64,000 nt of DNA, from contig NZ_JACHJH010000001.1 of the NCBI RefSeq assembly GCF_014203555.1, positions 730,013 to 794,012 of the forward strand. The letters are read 5' to 3'. The translations under genes and the position numbers were made by a program. The stretch is from Streptomyces olivoverticillatus. Its GTDB lineage: Bacteria; Actinomycetota; Actinomycetes; Streptomycetales; Streptomycetaceae. The first letter of the stretch is position 1; each line of letters opens with the position of its first letter. The notes beneath the pieces are model-generated. The model saw nothing but the letters and a program-made list of their open reading frames with translations. It was not told the origin of the DNA and made no database searches. Shown piece after piece: positions 49,444 through 58,726 of the stretch.

Positions 49444-51519
49444 CTAGTCCTCCGTCGCCACGTCCTTCACCGTGACCGTCAGGTCGTTGGTCACCGTGAA
49501 GAACGGCCGCAGCCGCACCTCTCCGCGGACGGCGCCCGGGAAGGTGTCGACGCCCTTGCGGTCGGCGAAGTCGCCCGCGATGCGGCCGACCCGGACCAGT
49601 GCCGCGCCCGACGACGGACGGGCGTAGAGGTCCCAGAGGTCCTGCTCCTCGCCCGTGTTGATGCGGCGGGCCATCGGCTCGTACGGCAGGAAGCCGGTGC
49701 CGTTCTCCAGCAGGCCGTGCACGTCGGCGGTGGAGCCGTCGGCGCCGCGCAGGCGGGCGATCAGTTCGGCGCCCTCGCCGAAGGTGAAGCCGTGGGCGGT
49801 CAGCGTGACGGTCACGCCGTCCTTGCCGGTGCGGACCTCGGCGGCCTCCGCGTGCTGGGGGCGCAGCCAGGTGCGCACGGCGAGGAAGCCGTCGGTGGTC
49901 TCGTACGGGACCCAGGCCGTCACGCCCTTGGCGGTGTGGCCGAGGGAGAGGCCGAGCAGGGCCTTCTGTTCGACGAGGGCCGCGGTCAGGCGGCGCCGGG
50001 ACTTGTCGCCGGAGCGCTCGGCGTAGGTGTCCCAGCGGCCCTCCGACATCTCGTGGGCGGCCCGGTCGATGCGGGCCTCCACCCAAGTGCCCGGCTCGCG
50101 GCCGCCCTGCGGCAGTGCGGCGCGCACGGTCTCCTTGCCCTTGCTGCCGCGGTGGCGGAGCAGGACGTGGGTGTCGGCGGCGGTGAGCTGCTCGGCGCGG
50201 ATGCGGACGGTCAGCGAGCCGTCGGCCTCGACGGAGCAGCGGGCCTCGGGGTGGGCGGCGTTGCGCTGCGGGCGGGGAGCCGCGGTCTGCTGCTTGCGGC
50301 CGCCGCCGAAGAGGCCGCGGAAGAGGCCGCCCTTCTTGGCGGGGGCGGCGGCGGTCGAGCCGGGGCGCAGCTCCTCGAAGAGCTCCTCGTAGCGCCCGGC
50401 GATGGCGGCGGGCTCGTAGCGGTGCGCGGCGCTGCGGGCGGCCTCGGCGAGGCGCTCGCGCAGGGCGGCGTCGCCGGTCACGCGCAGCAGTGCGTCGGCG
50501 TAGGCGTCGACGGCGTCCGCGTCGTCGAGGGGGACAAGGATGCCGTCGGTGCCGTCGGTGAGGATCTCGCGCGGGCCGTAGGGGCAGTCGGTGGCGATGA
50601 CGGGCAGGCCGGCGTGCATGGCTTCGACGATGGTCATGCCGAAGGACTCGGCGTCGGAGGCGACGGCCGCGACGGCGCCCTTGGCCCACTCGGTCTCGAT
50701 GGGCGAGCGGGCGCCCATGAGCGTGATGCGCTCGTAGAGGCCGAGCGCCTCGATCTGCTTGCGCAGCTTCGGCTTGGCGGGGCCGCGCCCGTAGATGCGC
50801 AGGTTCCAGTCGGGGCGTTCGGCGGCGACCTTGGCGAAGGCGGCGATGAGGCGGTCGTAGCGCTTGACGCCGACGAGGCGGCCGGCGGAGACGATCGTCT
50901 TCGACGTGCCGTCGGAGGGGGCGGCGGCCGGGGCGGGGACGGCGTTGGGGATGCAGAGGATGCGGGCCTCGGCGTCCGGCAGGGCGTCGCGGTAGTGCCC
51001 GGCGTCGGCTTCGGAGACGGTGGCGAAGGCGTCGAGGGCGGAGATCGCCGGGTCCATCACGGCGTGCAGCTCGGCCACGTGCGCCTCGTGGGTGAGGTGC
51101 TCCTGGCCCAGGCGCAGGAAGGGGCGGCCCTCGCCGTACTTGGCGAGGTAGCCGATGAGCTTGGGGCGGGTGGCGATGACGACGTCGGCGTCGGTGGCGG
51201 CGAGGTGGGCGGCGACGCGCCGGTCGGTGAGGGCGGTGGCGGCCATCCGGCCGTTGTCGATGCGCTCGTCGCGGAAGATCTCGCTGGGCTGCTGGTTGAG
51301 GGGGTCCGCGTATTCGTCGCCGTCGGTGCCCTCGCGCATGTCGACGAGCGGGGTGAGGGTCACCCGGGGGTCGATGGCCAGCTCGGGCTCGTCCACGGGG
51401 CGGTTGACGCTGATGATCCGCACCTCGTGCCGGTCGGCGAGGGCGGTGGCGAGGTTGACGGTGGAGCGGATCGTGCCACCGATGCCGTACGCGTTGTGCA
51501 GCAGGAATTCGATCTTCAT
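49444..51519 (-). CDS. Family 4 glycosyltransferase with C-terminal beta-rich extension
   Basis: 691 residues from ATG 51519. The GT-B part (1-~385) starts KIEFLLHNAYGIGGTIRSTVNLA, has VSAGRLVGVKRYDRLIAAFA and LRIYGRGP, and the nucleotide-sugar motif SDAESFGMTIVEAMHAGLPVIATDCPYGPREIL with the conserved ExxxxxxxE. After a Lys/Arg-rich linker (GGLFRGLFGGGRK) come ~280 residues of beta-strand sequence with two related units, resembling the C-terminal domains of TagF/TagE-like cell-wall polymer enzymes. A retaining transferase for a wall polymer is the best guess. Monocistronic, with a strong terminator. Confidence 0.85.
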   Translation of the reverse strand: MKIEFLLHNAYGIGGTIRSTVNLATALADRHEVRIISVNRPVDEPELAIDPRVTLTPLVDMREGTDGDEYADPLNQQPSEIFRDERIDNGRMAATALTDRRVAAHLAATDADVVIATRPKLIGYLAKYGEGRPFLRLGQEHLTHEAHVAELHAVMDPAISALDAFATVSEADAGHYRDALPDAEARILCIPNAVPAPAAAPSDGTSKTIVSAGRLVGVKRYDRLIAAFAKVAAERPDWNLRIYGRGPAKPKLRKQIEALGLYERITLMGARSPIETEWAKGAVAAVASDAESFGMTIVEAMHAGLPVIATDCPYGPREILTDGTDGILVPLDDADAVDAYADALLRVTGDAALRERLAEAARSAAHRYEPAAIAGRYEELFEELRPGSTAAAPAKKGGLFRGLFGGGRKQQTAAPRPQRNAAHPEARCSVEADGSLTVRIRAEQLTAADTHVLLRHRGSKGKETVRAALPQGGREPGTWVEARIDRAAHEMSEGRWDTYAERSGDKSRRRLTAALVEQKALLGLSLGHTAKGVTAWVPYETTDGFLAVRTWLRPQHAEAAEVRTGKDGVTVTLTAHGFTFGEGAELIARLRGADGSTADVHGLLENGTGFLPYEPMARRINTGEEQDLWDLYARPSSGAALVRVGRIAGDFADRKGVDTFPGAVRGEVRLRPFFTVTNDLTVTVKDVATED

Positions 51520-51611
51520 CGGGCCCTCGTTCGGATGCGCGGGGCGCGCCGGGCGCGCAGCGGTTCTCCGGGGGAGGGTAGCCCAGGGGGCTGCGGGCAC
51601 ACCCGGTCGAT

Positions 51612-53261
51612 TCAGCCGCGGACCTGCCGGGCCAGTGCGGTGAACTGCGCCCAGGCGAGGCGGGGCGGGCGCGGGTCCCACAGCTTCTGGGCGAGGGCCG
51701 CGAGCGGCAGCCGGATGCCGGCGGCGACCTGGTCCGGGGTCTGGGCCGTGGCCCTGTCGCACCAGATGGCGAGCCTGCCGCCGACGACGCGGGCGGGTCC
51801 GGTCAGGGCGGCGGGGCCGGGTACGGCTGTGGTGCCGCGCAGTACGGCGGGGGTCCACTCGCGGTAGATGCGCTCGCCGGTCGGGTAGCGGAACTGGTTG
51901 GGCTCGCCGAGTACGTAATAGAGGTATTCGTCGTTGAGGTTCACGAGGGTGCGTCCCTCGTTCAGGTACTCCTGGGGGGCGCGCGCGCCGAGCTCCTTGC
52001 CGGTCCAGTATTCGACCTCGATGGATTTGTCGGGGCTGATGGTGCCGCCCCGGAAGAAGCCGTCGTTCCAGGCGCGGGGGCGTTTGCCGAGGGAGCGGAC
52101 GACGGCGGCGCGGTCGTTGAGCCAGCCCGTGGCCAGGTCCTGGACGCGCGCCTGGGTTCCGTACTTCTGCCGGGCCAGCTGGGCCAGGCGCGGGTAGGAG
52201 GCCTGCGGGTCGCGGGCCATCAGGGCGCGGTATTCGTCGGCGCCCAGGTGCCAGTAGGGGCCGGGGAAGAGGGGGGCGTACTCGCGCATCAGGTCGTCGA
52301 CGATGCGGGCGGCGGCGGGGTTGCCGATGTCGACGGCGCCGCGGGAGACGGTGCCGCTCGCGTCGTGCAGCTGGAGGTCGGGGTGGGGGCCGAGGACCGC
52401 GCCGAGGTGTCCGGGCGAGTCGATCTCGGGGACGACGGTGATGTGAAGGGAGGAGGCGAGGACGACGATGCGGCGGATCTCGTCCTTGGTGAGGTGGTCG
52501 GGCGAGACGACCTCGGGGTGGCTGTCGCTCTGGATGCGGAAGCCCTGGTCGTCGGAGAAGTGCAGGCCGAGCTCGTTGAGCTTGAGGTCGGCCATCTCGC
52601 GCAGCCGGGCCTCGATCCAGTCGGCGGGGAAGTGCTTGCGGGCGATGTCGATGTTGAGGCCGCGGCGGGGGCGGTCGGGGGCGTCGCGGACGACGCCTTC
52701 GGGAAGGCCGCCGCCGGTGCGGACGGCCTGGAGGACGGTCCGGGTGCCGTAGAAGGCGCCGGCCTCGTCGGGGGCGGTGATCAGCACCTTGCGGTCGGCG
52801 GTGATCAGCTCGTAGGACTCGGGGCCGCCGGCCTGGCCGGGGCGCAGGGCCAGTTCCACGTCTCCGGGGTGGGCGGGGGCGGGGGCGAAGGGGAGCCGCA
52901 GGCCGTCGGCGAGGCTGTGGGCCTCGTCGGCGAGCGGGCCGCCGGGGTCGGCGACGACGCGGGCGCCGGGGGCGGGGCGCCAGCCGGGGCCGGGGCGGCC
53001 GGTCCAGTTGCGCACGGAGGGGACGGTGCGCGGCTCGGCCTGCGGTACGGGGGCGGCGGCGGAGGTTCCGGCGGCGGCGGACGAGGGTGGGGCGGTGGAC
53101 GACGAGGCGGCCTGGGGGGAGCGCGAGTCGTCACCGGCCTTGCGGACGCCGGTGGTGGCCTCCTTGCCGGGGCAGCCCATCAGCGTCATGGTGACCAGGA
53201 GGGCGCAGCCCGCAACGGTCCCCCGGATGGCCGAGCGGGTGATCCTTACAGGCAGTCCCAT
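51612..53261 (-). CDS. Beta-N-acetylhexosaminidase lipoprotein (GH20)
   Basis: Removes terminal GlcNAc/GalNAc residues outside the cell. 549 residues. Signal peptide with lipobox LMGC at about residue 27-30, then a Ser/Ala/Pro linker. The GH20b small domain (about 80-190) precedes the barrel: RRGLNIDIARKHFPADWI, HFSDDQGFRIQSDSHPE, VVPEIDSPGHLGAVL, and the catalytic Asp-Glu in YWHLGADEYRALM. Trp/Tyr residues (VEYWTGKE, IWCDRA) line the sugar pocket. It is intact and fits substrate-assisted catalysis. It is divergent from the sdh operon across 417 bp. Confidence 0.93.
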   Translation of the reverse strand: MGLPVRITRSAIRGTVAGCALLVTMTLMGCPGKEATTGVRKAGDDSRSPQAASSSTAPPSSAAAGTSAAAPVPQAEPRTVPSVRNWTGRPGPGWRPAPGARVVADPGGPLADEAHSLADGLRLPFAPAPAHPGDVELALRPGQAGGPESYELITADRKVLITAPDEAGAFYGTRTVLQAVRTGGGLPEGVVRDAPDRPRRGLNIDIARKHFPADWIEARLREMADLKLNELGLHFSDDQGFRIQSDSHPEVVSPDHLTKDEIRRIVVLASSLHITVVPEIDSPGHLGAVLGPHPDLQLHDASGTVSRGAVDIGNPAAARIVDDLMREYAPLFPGPYWHLGADEYRALMARDPQASYPRLAQLARQKYGTQARVQDLATGWLNDRAAVVRSLGKRPRAWNDGFFRGGTISPDKSIEVEYWTGKELGARAPQEYLNEGRTLVNLNDEYLYYVLGEPNQFRYPTGERIYREWTPAVLRGTTAVPGPAALTGPARVVGGRLAIWCDRATAQTPDQVAAGIRLPLAALAQKLWDPRPPRLAWAQFTALARQVRG

Positions 53262-53678
53262 GGAGCAAACCTCCTATTTAGGGCGAAGGTATTGCCCTTT
53301 CTTGCCCGCCCGTCGACTGCACGCCCGAAATGTCTCTCGTACGGGTGAATTTCATGCATCGACTGGACAGAAGCGGGACCGGTTCGGCGCTCGGCCCTCC
53401 ATCGAGCCTCGCCCAGGGCGCAAATGGGGTACAGGCTTTGAATTCCGCCCGTACTACCCCAGGACGCAACGGACACACCGGGGCGCGCCGGGCGTCCGAA
53501 CCCCGCCCGGCGCACAGCCCCCTAGCCCGTACGTGCCTGTTTGATCACACCTGACAGACCCCGCGGGACCGAACCGACAAGGCGTCGCTACGATGGCCGG
53601 GGCCGGTGGACCGTACCCGGCCGGGCCCGACCGACAGAGAAGCCGGCAGGCCCCAATCCCGCTCCCGGAGGGTTTTCC
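53262..53678. promoter_or_regulatory. 417-bp divergent region between GH20 and sdhC
   Basis: No credible gene on either strand. It holds promoters for the GH20 gene and the sdh operon. CGGAGGG (53666-53672) is the sdhC ribosome site. TACGAT at 53590-53595 could be a -10 hexamer for sdh, but no good -35 partner is visible. No Rex-, Fur- or DtxR-like palindrome was recognised. Confidence 0.45.
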
Positions 53679-54059
53679 GTGCCGGCTGGAACGCTGTACC
53701 GCGGCCGGGAAGGCATGTGGTCCTGGGTGGCTCACCGAGTCACCGGCGTCCTCATTTTCTTCTTCCTGTTCGTTCACGTCCTCGACACCGCTCTCGTCCG
53801 CGTCTCCCCCGAGGCGTACGACAAGGTCGTCGCGACGTACAAGACACCCGTCGTCAACCTGATGGAGTACGGCCTCGTCGCCGCCATCCTCTTCCACGCG
53901 CTCAACGGCCTCCGCGTCATCGCGGTGGACTTCTGGTCCAAGGGCCCGCGCTACCAGAAGCAGATGCTCTGGTCGGTTGTCGGTATCTGGGTCGTGCTGA
54001 TGGCAGGCGCCTTCTACCCCGTGCTCCAGCACTCGCTGCGCACGCTGTTCGGGAGCTGA
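53679..54059 (+). CDS. sdhC: Succinate dehydrogenase cytochrome b subunit
   Basis: Membrane anchor of complex II, carrying haem b and the quinone site. 126 residues from GTG 53679. MWSWVAHRVTGVLIFFFLFVHVLDTAL gives the S-x-x-H-R-x-T-G quinone-site motif and the first membrane helix with a haem-ligand His; two more helices follow (LVAAILFHALNGLRVIAVDF with a second His; WSVVGIWVVLMAGAFYPVL). Length and three-helix topology are typical. It is first in the sdhCDAB operon, 8 bp before sdhD. Confidence 0.95.
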   Translation: MPAGTLYRGREGMWSWVAHRVTGVLIFFFLFVHVLDTALVRVSPEAYDKVVATYKTPVVNLMEYGLVAAILFHALNGLRVIAVDFWSKGPRYQKQMLWSVVGIWVVLMAGAFYPVLQHSLRTLFGS

Positions 54060-54067
54060 GTCGCGAG

Positions 54068-54538
54068 ATGTCCTCTGAAACCACCCCCGCAGCCGTGAAC
54101 GACGTCTCGCTCTACGACGTCGACAACCCGGCCCCGGTCATCGAGGCGCCGCGCAAGCGCACCAAGAAGACCCCGAAGGCGACCCGCACCAACTTCGAGA
54201 TGTACGGCTGGCTGTTCATGCGGCTGTCCGGCATCGTGCTGGTCGTCCTGGTCCTCGGCCACCTGCTGATCCAGCTCGTCCTCGACGGCGGCGTCAGCAA
54301 GATCGGCTTCGCCTTCGTGGCGGGTCGCTGGGCCTCGCCGTTCTGGCAGGCCTGGGACCTCATCATGCTGTGGCTCGCGATGCTGCACGGCGCCAACGGC
54401 CTGCGCACGGTCATCAACGACTACGCGGAGCGGCACAACACCCGCTTCTGGCTGAAGATGCTGCTCTACACCGCCACGGTGTTCACCGTCCTGCTGGGCA
54501 CGCTGGTGATCTTCACCTTCGACCCGAACATCCGCTAG
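54068..54538 (+). CDS. sdhD: Succinate dehydrogenase hydrophobic membrane anchor
   Basis: 156 residues from ATG 54068 (GTCGCGAG upstream). A ~45-residue charged N-terminus (PRKRTKKTPKATRTN) is followed by three helices: FMRLSGIVLVVLVLGHLLIQLVL with a His ligand, WDLIMLWLAMLHGANGLRTVI with a second His, and MLLYTATVFTVLLGTLVIFTF. Partner of SdhC in binding haem b and menaquinone/ubiquinone. The stop lies 24 bp before sdhA. Confidence 0.95.
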   Translation: MSSETTPAAVNDVSLYDVDNPAPVIEAPRKRTKKTPKATRTNFEMYGWLFMRLSGIVLVVLVLGHLLIQLVLDGGVSKIGFAFVAGRWASPFWQAWDLIMLWLAMLHGANGLRTVINDYAERHNTRFWLKMLLYTATVFTVLLGTLVIFTFDPNIR

Positions 54539-54562
54539 GCCCGGGGCTGAGGTAATCCACTG

Positions 54563-56317
54563 ATGAAGATTCACAAGTACGACACCGTCATCGTCGGCGC
54601 CGGCGGCGCGGGCATGCGTGCGGCCATCGAGTCCACCAAGCGCAGCCGCACCGCGGTCCTGACGAAGCTGTACCCGACCCGCTCCCACACCGGCGCCGCC
54701 CAGGGCGGCATGGCCGCCGCCCTCGCGAACGTCGAGGAGGACAACTGGGAGTGGCACACCTTCGACACGGTCAAGGGCGGTGACTACCTGGTCGACCAGG
54801 ACGCCGCGGAGATCCTGGCGAAGGAGGCCATCGACGCGGTCCTCGACCTGGAGAAGATGGGCCTGCCGTTCAACCGCACCCCGGACGGCACCATCGACCA
54901 GCGCCGCTTCGGCGGTCACAGCCGCAACCACGGCGAGGCCCCGGTCCGCCGGTCCTGCTACGCCGCGGACCGCACCGGCCACATGATCCTCCAGACGCTG
55001 TACCAGAACTGCGTCAAGGAGGGCGTGGAGTTCTTCAACGAGTTCTACGTCCTCGACCAGCTGATCACCGAGGTCGACGGCGTCAAGAAGTCGGCCGGTG
55101 TGGTGGCGTACGAGCTGGCCACCGGCGAGATCCACGTCTTCCAGGCGAAGTCGGTCATCTACGCCTCCGGCGGCACCGGCAAGTTCTTCAAGGTGACGTC
55201 CAACGCCCACACCCTGACCGGTGACGGCCAGGCCGCCTGCTACCGCCGCGGCCTGCCCCTGGAGGACATGGAGTTCTTCCAGTTCCACCCGACGGGCATC
55301 TGGCGCATGGGCATCCTGCTGACGGAGGGCGCCCGCGGTGAGGGCGGCATCCTCCGCAACAAGGACGGCGAGCGCTTCATGGAGAAGTACGCGCCCGTCA
55401 TGAAGGACCTCGCCTCGCGTGACGTCGTCTCGCGCTCCATCTACACGGAGATCCGCGAGGGCCGCGGCTGCGGTCCCGAGGGCGACCACGTCTACCTGGA
55501 CCTCACCCACCTGCCGCCGGAGCAGCTCGACGCCAAGCTGCCCGACATCACCGAGTTCGCGCGGACGTACCTGGGCATCGAGCCCTACACGGACCCGATC
55601 CCGATCCAGCCCACCGCGCACTACGCCATGGGCGGCATCCCGACCAACGTCGCGGGCGAGGTGCTGTCCGACAACGACACCGTCGTCCCCGGCCTGTACG
55701 CCGCCGGCGAGGTCGCCTGCGTCTCGGTGCACGGCGCCAACCGCCTGGGCACCAACTCGCTGCTCGACATCAACGTCTTCGGCAAGCGCGCGGGCATCGC
55801 CGCCGCCGAGTACGCGGACAAGGCCGACTACGTCGAGCTGCCGGAGAACCCGGCGCAGTTCGTCGTCGACCAGGTCGAGGCGCTGCGCAACTCCACCGGC
55901 ACCGAGCGGGTCGCCGTGCTCCGCAAGGAGCTGCAGGAGACCATGGACGCCAACGTGATGGTCTTCCGCACCGAGCAGACCATCAAGACGGCCGTCGAGA
56001 AGATCGCCGAGCTGCGCGAGCGCTACAAGAACGTGTCCGTCCAGGACAAGGGCAAGCGCTTCAACACCGACCTGCTGGAGGCCATCGAGCTGGGCAACCT
56101 GCTCGACCTGGCCGAGGTGATGGCCGTGTCCGCGCTGGCGCGCAAGGAGTCCCGCGGCGGTCACTACCGCGAGGACTACCCCAACCGCGACGACGTCAAC
56201 TTCATGCGGCACACCATGGCGTACCGCGAGACGGACGCTTCCGGCAAGGACAGCATCCGACTCGACTACAAGCCGGTCGTGCAGACCCGCTACCAGCCGA
56301 TGGAGCGTAAGTACTGA
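54563..56317 (+). CDS. sdhA: Succinate dehydrogenase flavoprotein subunit
   Basis: Oxidises succinate to fumarate with covalently bound FAD in the TCA cycle. 584 residues. Dinucleotide fold YDTVIVGAGGAGMRAAIES, the FAD-linking His in TRSHTGAAQGGMAAAL, substrate-site residues in QFHPTGI and LTEGARGEGG, and EVACVSVHGANRLGTNSLLD near the flavin. The C-terminal helical domain contains RGGHYREDYPNRDD. Complete, with normal length. It overlaps sdhB by ATGA, as usual for subunits made in equal amounts. Confidence 0.97.
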   Translation: MKIHKYDTVIVGAGGAGMRAAIESTKRSRTAVLTKLYPTRSHTGAAQGGMAAALANVEEDNWEWHTFDTVKGGDYLVDQDAAEILAKEAIDAVLDLEKMGLPFNRTPDGTIDQRRFGGHSRNHGEAPVRRSCYAADRTGHMILQTLYQNCVKEGVEFFNEFYVLDQLITEVDGVKKSAGVVAYELATGEIHVFQAKSVIYASGGTGKFFKVTSNAHTLTGDGQAACYRRGLPLEDMEFFQFHPTGIWRMGILLTEGARGEGGILRNKDGERFMEKYAPVMKDLASRDVVSRSIYTEIREGRGCGPEGDHVYLDLTHLPPEQLDAKLPDITEFARTYLGIEPYTDPIPIQPTAHYAMGGIPTNVAGEVLSDNDTVVPGLYAAGEVACVSVHGANRLGTNSLLDINVFGKRAGIAAAEYADKADYVELPENPAQFVVDQVEALRNSTGTERVAVLRKELQETMDANVMVFRTEQTIKTAVEKIAELRERYKNVSVQDKGKRFNTDLLEAIELGNLLDLAEVMAVSALARKESRGGHYREDYPNRDDVNFMRHTMAYRETDASGKDSIRLDYKPVVQTRYQPMERKY

Positions 56318-57075
56318 TGAGCACCGCGACTCTCGACAAGGTCGAGGCCAACTCCCAGGCCTCTCCCTACATCAAGGTGACCTTCCGCCTCCGCCGGTTC
56401 AACCCGGAGGTCTCGGGCGAGGCGACCTGGCAGGACTTCGAGGTCGAGATCGACCCGAAGGAGCGCGTGCTCGACGCCCTGCACAAGATCAAGTGGGACC
56501 TGGACGGTTCGCTGACCTTCCGGCGCTCCTGCGCGCACGGCATCTGCGGCTCCGACGCGATGCGCATCAACGGCCGCAACCGGCTGGCGTGCAAGACGCT
56601 GATCAAGGACCTGAACCCCGGCAAGCCGATCACGGTCGAGCCCATCAAGGGCCTCACGGTCCTCAAGGACCTCGTGGTCGACATGGAGCCGTTCTTCCAG
56701 GCCTACCGCGACGTCATGCCCTTCCTGATCACCAAGGGCAACGAGCCGACGCGCGAGCGCCGGCAGTCCGCCGAGGACCGCGAGCGCTTCGACGACACCA
56801 CCAAGTGCATCCTGTGCGCCGCGTGCACGTCGTCCTGCCCGGTGTTCTGGAACGACGGGCAGTACTTCGGCCCGGCGGCGATCGTCAACGCGCACCGCTT
56901 CATCTTCGACTCGCGTGACGAGGCGGGCGAGCAGCGCCTGGAGATCCTCAACGACAAGGACGGCGTGTGGCGCTGCCGCACGACGTTCAACTGCACGGAC
57001 GCCTGCCCGCGTGGCATCGAGGTCACCAAGGCGATCCAGGAGGTGAAGCGGGCGCTGATCACGCGCCGCTTCTGA
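56317..57075 (+). CDS. sdhB: Succinate dehydrogenase iron-sulfur subunit
   Basis: Carries electrons from FAD to quinone. 252 residues from ATG 56317. [2Fe-2S] ligands are in RRSCAHGICGSDAMRINGRNRLACKT (Asp in one ligand place, as in many SdhB). [4Fe-4S] and [3Fe-4S] ligands are in CILCAACTSSCPVFW and CTDACPRGIEVTKAI with CRTTFNC. It closes the operon and is followed at 25 bp by a strong terminator. Confidence 0.97.
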   Translation: MSTATLDKVEANSQASPYIKVTFRLRRFNPEVSGEATWQDFEVEIDPKERVLDALHKIKWDLDGSLTFRRSCAHGICGSDAMRINGRNRLACKTLIKDLNPGKPITVEPIKGLTVLKDLVVDMEPFFQAYRDVMPFLITKGNEPTRERRQSAEDRERFDDTTKCILCAACTSSCPVFWNDGQYFGPAAIVNAHRFIFDSRDEAGEQRLEILNDKDGVWRCRTTFNCTDACPRGIEVTKAIQEVKRALITRRF

Positions 57076-57099
57076 TCGCCTCACGGATACGCACGACGG

Positions 57100-57125
57100 C
57101 CCCGCTTCCCTTCCGGGAAGCGGGG
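57100..57125 (+). terminator. sdh operon terminator
   Basis: CCCCGCTTCCC - TTCC - GGGAAGCGGGG followed by CTTTC: perfect 11-bp stem, 4-base loop, 25 bp after sdhB. The convergent His-rich gene ends 16 bp further. Confidence 0.92.
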
Positions 57126-57140
57126 CTTTCGCGTTGTGGA

Positions 57141-57593
57141 TCAGATGTCGCCGACCACCAGCGTCGAGGGCGCGTGGGCCTGTGACGGCAGCAGCTCGTC
57201 CGAACCGTCGAAGCGCGCGTCGAAGCCGTTGACCACCTCGTTGGCGACCTCGGTCGGGGCGGCGAGCGGCGCGTCACACACCGCCTCGCCGTTGGCGTCG
57301 GTCGACTGCGAGCAGAGGTTCTGGTGCCCCGGTGTGAACATGTGGATCCGCGCCCCGCGGACCGGCTCCCCGTTGGCGTCCGTCAGGTAGGCGCGCAGCA
57401 CCTGGTGGGTACCCAGCAGGGACTGTTTGGCGAGGTCCAGCGTGAGCACGGTGGCGTGCTTGTGGTGCTGCTGGTGGTCGTGTGCGTGGTCGTGTGCCAC
57501 TGACGGCGCCGCGTAGGCGGCGGTCAGGCTGCCGAGGGTGAGACAGACGGCACCGGCGACGGCGGCGGCCGCGCGTCGGACGACAAGCGTCAT
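57141..57593 (-). CDS. Secreted His-rich protein with an Ig-like domain
   Basis: 150 residues from ATG 57593. Signal peptide with the cut after AYAA-type site at about residue 28. The mature N-terminus is a His/Asp cluster (HDHAHDHQQHHKH, eight or more His), a likely binding site for Zn, Cu or Ni. The remainder is one beta-sandwich resembling bacterial Ig-like domains: QVLRAYLTDANGEPVRGARIHMF, then DANGEAVCDAPLAAPTEV. Two Cys could form a disulphide. No homologue with known function comes to mind; metal capture at the surface is inference. Confidence 0.75.
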   Translation of the reverse strand: MTLVVRRAAAAVAGAVCLTLGSLTAAYAAPSVAHDHAHDHQQHHKHATVLTLDLAKQSLLGTHQVLRAYLTDANGEPVRGARIHMFTPGHQNLCSQSTDANGEAVCDAPLAAPTEVANEVVNGFDARFDGSDELLPSQAHAPSTLVVGDI

Positions 57594-57752
57594 TGCGACT
57601 CCTTTGAGGGAGTGGAGCTACGGGCTATGTCGACGTCGCGTCTACGGTCGGAAAAGCAGACCTTGTACGTACGTCGGGCGGCCTAACGCTCGTCGCCGAA
57701 AGAGGTCACCGCAGCCGGTGCCCGTACTGGTGGACGCCGGTACGGGCGTTCC

Positions 57753-58658
57753 TCAGGCCGCCCAGTGGGAGGGGCGGGTCAGGGACGGCGGCAGCTTGGT
57801 GGCCGCGTCGCCCTTGGCCGCGTTGAGCTGCGGCTGGGTGAGGAAGAAGCTGCCGGTGAGGTCGGCGCCCGCGAGGTCGGCGTCGCGGCAGTCGACGCCG
57901 ATCAGGTCGGTGGTGCGCAGGTCGGCGCCGGTGAGGTCGGCGGCGATCAGGCAGGCGCCGCGCAGGGTGGCGCCCTGGAGTCCGGCGCCCTTGAGGCTCG
58001 CGCCGAAGAGGTCGGCGCGGGTGAGGTCGGCGCCGGGGCGGATCTTGGGGCCGCGCTTGCCGCGGCCGCCCTTGGCGGGGCGGGCCGGCTTCTCCGAAGA
58101 CCGGTCCTTCACTTCCGCCCGTACGAGCTCGCTCGTGCGCAGCAGCAGGACGTTGACGACCTGCCGATGGGCGGCCACGTCCACGTCCTGGAGGGCGTCG
58201 GGGGACTGCCCGGCCAGGCGCTCGGTCTCGTCGAGGACGCGGCGGAGCTCGGCGTGCAGCGGGCCCGCGGCGGGCAGCGCCAGCGCCTCGGCCAGATACC
58301 ACAGCAGCTCGTGCAGCTGCCGGACGACCGGGAAGACGTCGAACATCTGCCGGGCGGTGTCCGGCGCGCTCCGCCAGTCGCGGCCGCCGAAGGTGACCTG
58401 GGACACCTTCTGGCCCGCGCCGAAGCAGTCGTAGACGGTGCAGCCGGAGTATCCGCGCTCGCGCAGCCGGGTGTGGATGCCGCACCGGAAGTCCTGCTGG
58501 AGGTTGGTGCAGGGCTTCCCCGCGGCCTTGTCGGCCGCGAAGTCCGACGAGGCGGCGAAGGGCAGGGCCACGCAGCACAGCCCGAAGCAGTTGCCGCAGT
58601 CGCCTTGCAGGTCGAGGCGGGTCCGGTCGGATATGGCGGCGTCGCGCTCTACGGACAC
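57753..58658 (-). CDS. Pentapeptide-repeat protein with Cys-rich N-terminal domain
   Basis: 301 residues from GTG 58658, with CGGAGGGG ten bases upstream. The N-terminus contains GDCGNCFGLCCVALPF, then KPCTNLQQDFRCGIH and GCTVYDCFGAG: eight Cys in ~75 residues, arranged like a metal or Fe-S cluster-binding YkgJ-type domain. A helical part follows. From ~220 on come about ten A(D/N)LxX pentapeptide repeats (ADLTRADLFGASLKGAGLQG and so on), which fold as a right-handed beta-helix. Such proteins are common in Streptomyces; function unknown. Confidence 0.82.
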   Translation of the reverse strand: MSVERDAAISDRTRLDLQGDCGNCFGLCCVALPFAASSDFAADKAAGKPCTNLQQDFRCGIHTRLRERGYSGCTVYDCFGAGQKVSQVTFGGRDWRSAPDTARQMFDVFPVVRQLHELLWYLAEALALPAAGPLHAELRRVLDETERLAGQSPDALQDVDVAAHRQVVNVLLLRTSELVRAEVKDRSSEKPARPAKGGRGKRGPKIRPGADLTRADLFGASLKGAGLQGATLRGACLIAADLTGADLRTTDLIGVDCRDADLAGADLTGSFFLTQPQLNAAKGDAATKLPPSLTRPSHWAA

Positions 58659-58726
58659 TGTGGTGAATCCCCTCCGAGTCATGGCCCTCGGGCCCTCGCA
58701 CGGGTGGCGGCTGACAATCTTTGGCC

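Noticed and set aside
54014..56212. A 732-codon minus-strand open frame over sdhD-sdhA
   Set aside because: Codon-position shadow of sdhA; composition is Val/Asp/His-rich with no fold pattern.
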